Assembly (NCBI GenBank): GCA_003233075.1
Contig: QIKQ01000181.1
Location: forward strand, 1-16,836
Direction of reading: 5' to 3'
Length of the DNA: 16,836 nt
From: Gammaproteobacteria bacterium
GTDB taxonomy: Bacteria; Pseudomonadota; Gammaproteobacteria; SZUA-21
Part shown: piece after piece, positions 16,401 through 16,836 of the stretch
How the letters are laid out: each line of letters starts with the position of its first letter
How positions within the stretch are numbered: the first letter of the stretch is position 1
Notes under the pieces: model-generated
What the model was told of the DNA's origin: nothing
Database searches by the model: none
The model's input: only the letters and a program-made list of their open reading frames with translations
Made by a program: the position numbers and the translations under genes

Positions 16401-16704
16401 TTCGATGTCACTCGAAAATAATCAAAATTTAAAAATCAAAGTTATAACAGAAAAAGAAAATATTGTGTTAGGCGATGGATTTGCAATTATTGAAATCGAC
16501 GAATACGATGATAAATGGCAACTAAAAGTAATATTTAGTCGCCCCGGGAAAGAAATCGAAATTACAAAAGATTTAGCAAAGCTTAATGTTAATAGTCCAA
16601 GTCTTAGCACCGGCTCTACGACTACCACTACGACTACCACTACGACTACCACTACGACTACCATTACCAGTATAGACTCAAGTAAAATACCAATTGAAAT
16701 TTAA
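10432..16704 (+). CDS. 2090-aa GMC oxidoreductase / alpha-beta hydrolase / PhoD-like phosphoesterase fusion
   Basis: A giant protein with no signal peptide. Residues about 38-630 form a GMC flavoprotein of the cholesterol-oxidase type: an FAD-binding GSGYGG motif (45-50), C239-x2-C242-x2-C245-x3-C249, HPLGGC (554-559) and an Asn-Pro at 605-606, matching the active-site His and Asn of cholesterol oxidase. Residues 640-975 are unassigned, ending in a hydrophobic stretch (949-973). A charged linker follows (976-1055). An alpha/beta hydrolase spans about 1076-1445, with oxyanion HGY (1098-1100), nucleophile elbow AHCMG (Cys1176), D1387 and H1420. The PhoD part (about 1480-2045) has SC (C1668), GDQVYVD (D1707), DDHE (1754-1757), LDSRTER and SGDFH (H1937). 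Fifteen Thr close the chain (2063-2077). GMC-hydrolase fusions are known as far as I recall, but the PhoD addition looks unusual. Sequential processing of a lipid-like phosphoester is inferred. The frame is open throughout, with no break. Confidence 0.92.
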   Translation: MNKNNVPNEGKKPISQGFEKLVYEKELKNKTNLANETDYDVLIIGSGYGGSIAAAELSACKENGRDLKVCVLERGKEYLPGHFPTDFSDAAKHVRFNIRNSDKSEAKGSHDALFDFRINSDMSVLLGNGLGGGSLINAGVMEQPVAARFNENWPRDLQNRESLDKYYDEAKLLLGAANKNTDSSDNETSNNTIQDHSKPVPDKYNALKKIAEKNTFRDAAITVAMQNKVTCSGVELKACNFCGDCTTGCNFEAKESLDTNLLDLAQLRGASLVTGATVLWLKQDLHLKNNVAESEKRWKVSVTYTDKLLRKRQGNAIEITAKRVILAAGSLGSTEILKRSETEELQFSHELGEHFSGNGDMMASVYGQKQKVNAFADRSVNPADRTVGPTITGIIEAGVDPTGQPFIIQELAVPNILKQAFEEVLTTTKTLNRLTKSDNSWHKKGPVRNDPWAVNQDTINRTSLLAIFGDDGSGGSLCLEGKKKDINGNGSLNVKWDNIKNNPLFEEQMSTIEKMSSRRAIKGTLIPNPLWKFLPPGTDFLAESTLRGPLLTVHPLGGCVMADDIDSGVTDNIGRVYKPNSKKELHHEGLVVLDGSIIPTALATNPALTITAVSLRAVRKLIGVWGYQQENTPTKHRNKNRKIFRDVMDDYNHSNTPTPARVRTSTQVLLIERLGSKTTLKNEDYYIEITMRSLPVDILKLAQSGEKTIYIDGQQDHKGCDSRLRIFDYQQWQLLTKGYTDDDETDNLNKAAAEAKLGFISEAELDCELEKIALYSAAISGKLDIFGRDRSDFIRRRLRGGFAWLVNRGLRDIKQAWDKSKETKKKLNGWQRLKNLWALSSKAGEIRTLCYDFDINLDENNLDDVNNPNFREIAKIINEKGKLKGIKRLTYCRRGNPWRQLMEIKFDAFLKHGFLNLKKEPATLKLDTRFLAQQGVPLMKIVQQQDQASALLDCMSFIFYTLRFLITTHIWSFRQPDAYKRDVDSDASKARRLPGDLDGIADTEPKTLETDEPIFFETKNNKKVARKKKNKFSKQSEITEQKNQSERIQSKIQSMYIKGMVEPTVTELQTGTSEDNLPVNICLTRYPNPGKPPLLTIHGYSVGGTTFTHPSITSNLARYFAKDYDIWILDLRTSSGFELTPRHPWAFEDMAFKDIPIAFKHVYNKTNQKINVFAHCMGAAMLSMTILKKPSEEDYKLIKEKYQSERLAKEFENLKRREEFPNWINSLVLSQVGPMINFSADNVFRSYVLNYLAYILPEPDYQFQVEKDPSLSDRLIDRLLSTFPYPEEEWDLENPPWKPSAKTYFTRTRHRVDALYGRNFNLKNVSKKVLDSIDDIYGPLNFKTFAQAIHFSRWKTVTTKAGYNDFVSRKNISERWRFNTYSIHGRDNALADVTTVKLIQQVLEDAGCHYEYKTFPNFGHLDCLIGKDTRSVFKEVKIFIDKNVAQPFNIADAKKPNTELAAIKPSVGPHIGRWQQARSPEPELAITVGTSPGMGKPIYTVVMPVKQEDGKFIEVNNGDNRRYFDYAKLGDMVSDISENILTDDETRNLNKFTIEKKLWDDDADGVLILFIHADSKILNDPTFSRRGSIHVHSTSVRKIDLKVINRDFFAQKTKTEDQDDMIIRIDNAIRTKLENPADELKSCFVKLHPDSLNRSDSKTSLCFAFASCQFASGLFDADPAFRSYRRLNEWLEDENLKDPSLLLLIGDQVYVDATAGVFDPAIIDDRYHKPYQRLYENKDVQEVMRKLPTYNMLDDHEMDNNWEPIFDNVENHKIMKLGKDAFRHWQQILDPFEVLIERKERSTKQSRDDFEPSYAKTKDELWYELTENGFQFFILDSRTERARRVTENTKSASLLGYEQFEELEKWLDSFPNKDTPKFIVSPAMPYPRTHTVANTDHPSAALRSDSWDGYPASLERLVKYIVKNNIRNVIFLSGDFHTSLLSEINISVHNADDSKPIHELAILSIHSSGLYSPLPFANSRKEDLALNEEYSMSLENNQNLKIKVITEKENIVLGDGFAIIEIDEYDDKWQLKVIFSRPGKEIEITKDLAKLNVNSPSLSTGSTTTTTTTTTTTTTTTITSIDSSKIPIEI
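16618..16662 (+). repeat. 12-bp tandem repeat (ACGACTACCACT) coding poly-threonine
   Basis: There are 3.75 copies of a 12-bp unit, with only the last partial copy diverging (ACC-ATT). It encodes 15 consecutive threonines near the C-terminus of the giant enzyme. Because the unit is a multiple of three, gain or loss of copies changes the tail length by four Thr without shifting the frame. The tract lies outside the catalytic domains and may be a flexible tail. Confidence 0.9.
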
Positions 16705-16741
16705 GACTAGCCTGCTGTGTCATCAATGTTTCGGATTCGGG

Positions 16742-16836
16742 CTAACCCGCATTTCTCACAGCCCATCTACTGCGACGGCCCAATTGCATACTATGACTCG
16801 TTTTCACTCGGTCCAAGCGCTCGAAAACGGTGGCTG
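16742..16836 (-). CDS. Possible C-terminal end of a gene entering from the right (transposase-like?)
   Basis: A minus-strand frame is open from the window edge to a TAG at 16742-16744, giving 30 residues that end KTSHSMQLGRRSRWAVRNAG. The peptide is strongly basic, and the DNA is clearly richer in G+C than the rest of the window, which suggests a different origin. The tail reminds me of insertion-sequence transposase ends, but this is an impression, not a match. The opposite strand is also open (from an ATG at 16726 to the edge), so either frame, or neither, may be real. No terminator with a T-run follows the giant enzyme gene. Confidence 0.3.
   Translation of the reverse strand, partial: ATVFERLDRVKTSHSMQLGRRSRWAVRNAG

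Noticed and set aside
16422..16664. Minus-strand frame rich in valine
   Set aside because: It is the antisense reading of the poly-Thr repeat and the C-terminal PhoD coding region, with no start context of its own.
16738..16749. Hairpin CGGG-CTAA-CCCG as terminator of the giant gene
   Set aside because: The stem is only 4 bp and no T-run follows on the plus strand.

Overview
The window is AT-rich, roughly 35-40 % G+C by eye. It looks like chromosomal DNA of a low-GC gammaproteobacterium, probably aquatic. The reasons are a YehS/DUF1456 gene, an RluA-type pseudouridine synthase, an exported M13 metallopeptidase, a TrmH/SpoU methyltransferase tail and many GTG/TTG starts with clear Shine-Dalgarno sites. 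The species cannot be fixed from the sequence. No tRNA, rRNA, CRISPR array or complete insertion sequence was seen.

Layout. Bases 1-2694 hold plus-strand genes: the end of a TrmH-family methyltransferase, an unrecognised 317-aa protein that overlaps a Nudix hydrolase by 4 bp (ATGA), and an RluA-family pseudouridine synthase. Bases 2721-6215 hold minus-strand envelope genes: an exported M13 metallopeptidase, a small exported protein, and a membrane-anchored protein with a discoidin-like domain. YehS (plus) converges with a YkgJ-type cysteine-cluster protein (minus), which lies downstream of an unrecognised 205-aa protein. Bases 8046-8680 are gene-free and rich in inverted repeats.

The most unusual part is 8681-16704, a two-gene plus-strand operon. 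A six-TM hybrid histidine kinase is followed after 2 bp by a 6.3-kb gene for a 2090-aa multi-enzyme. That protein contains, in order, a cholesterol-oxidase-like GMC oxidoreductase with a ferredoxin-like cysteine motif, an unassigned middle region, an alpha/beta hydrolase whose nucleophile elbow carries Cys instead of Ser, and a PhoD-type metallophosphoesterase. It ends in a 15-Thr tract encoded by a 12-bp tandem repeat. I infer a membrane-sensed system acting on a lipid-like or sterol-like substrate by phosphoester cleavage, ester hydrolysis and alcohol oxidation. The domains are visible in the sequence, but the substrate is not.

Two intergenic regions (near 4931 and 8102) share a degenerate block of about 45 bp, suggesting a dispersed repeat or the remnant of an element. 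At the right edge the base composition rises, and a short minus-strand frame may be the tail of another gene, possibly a transposase.
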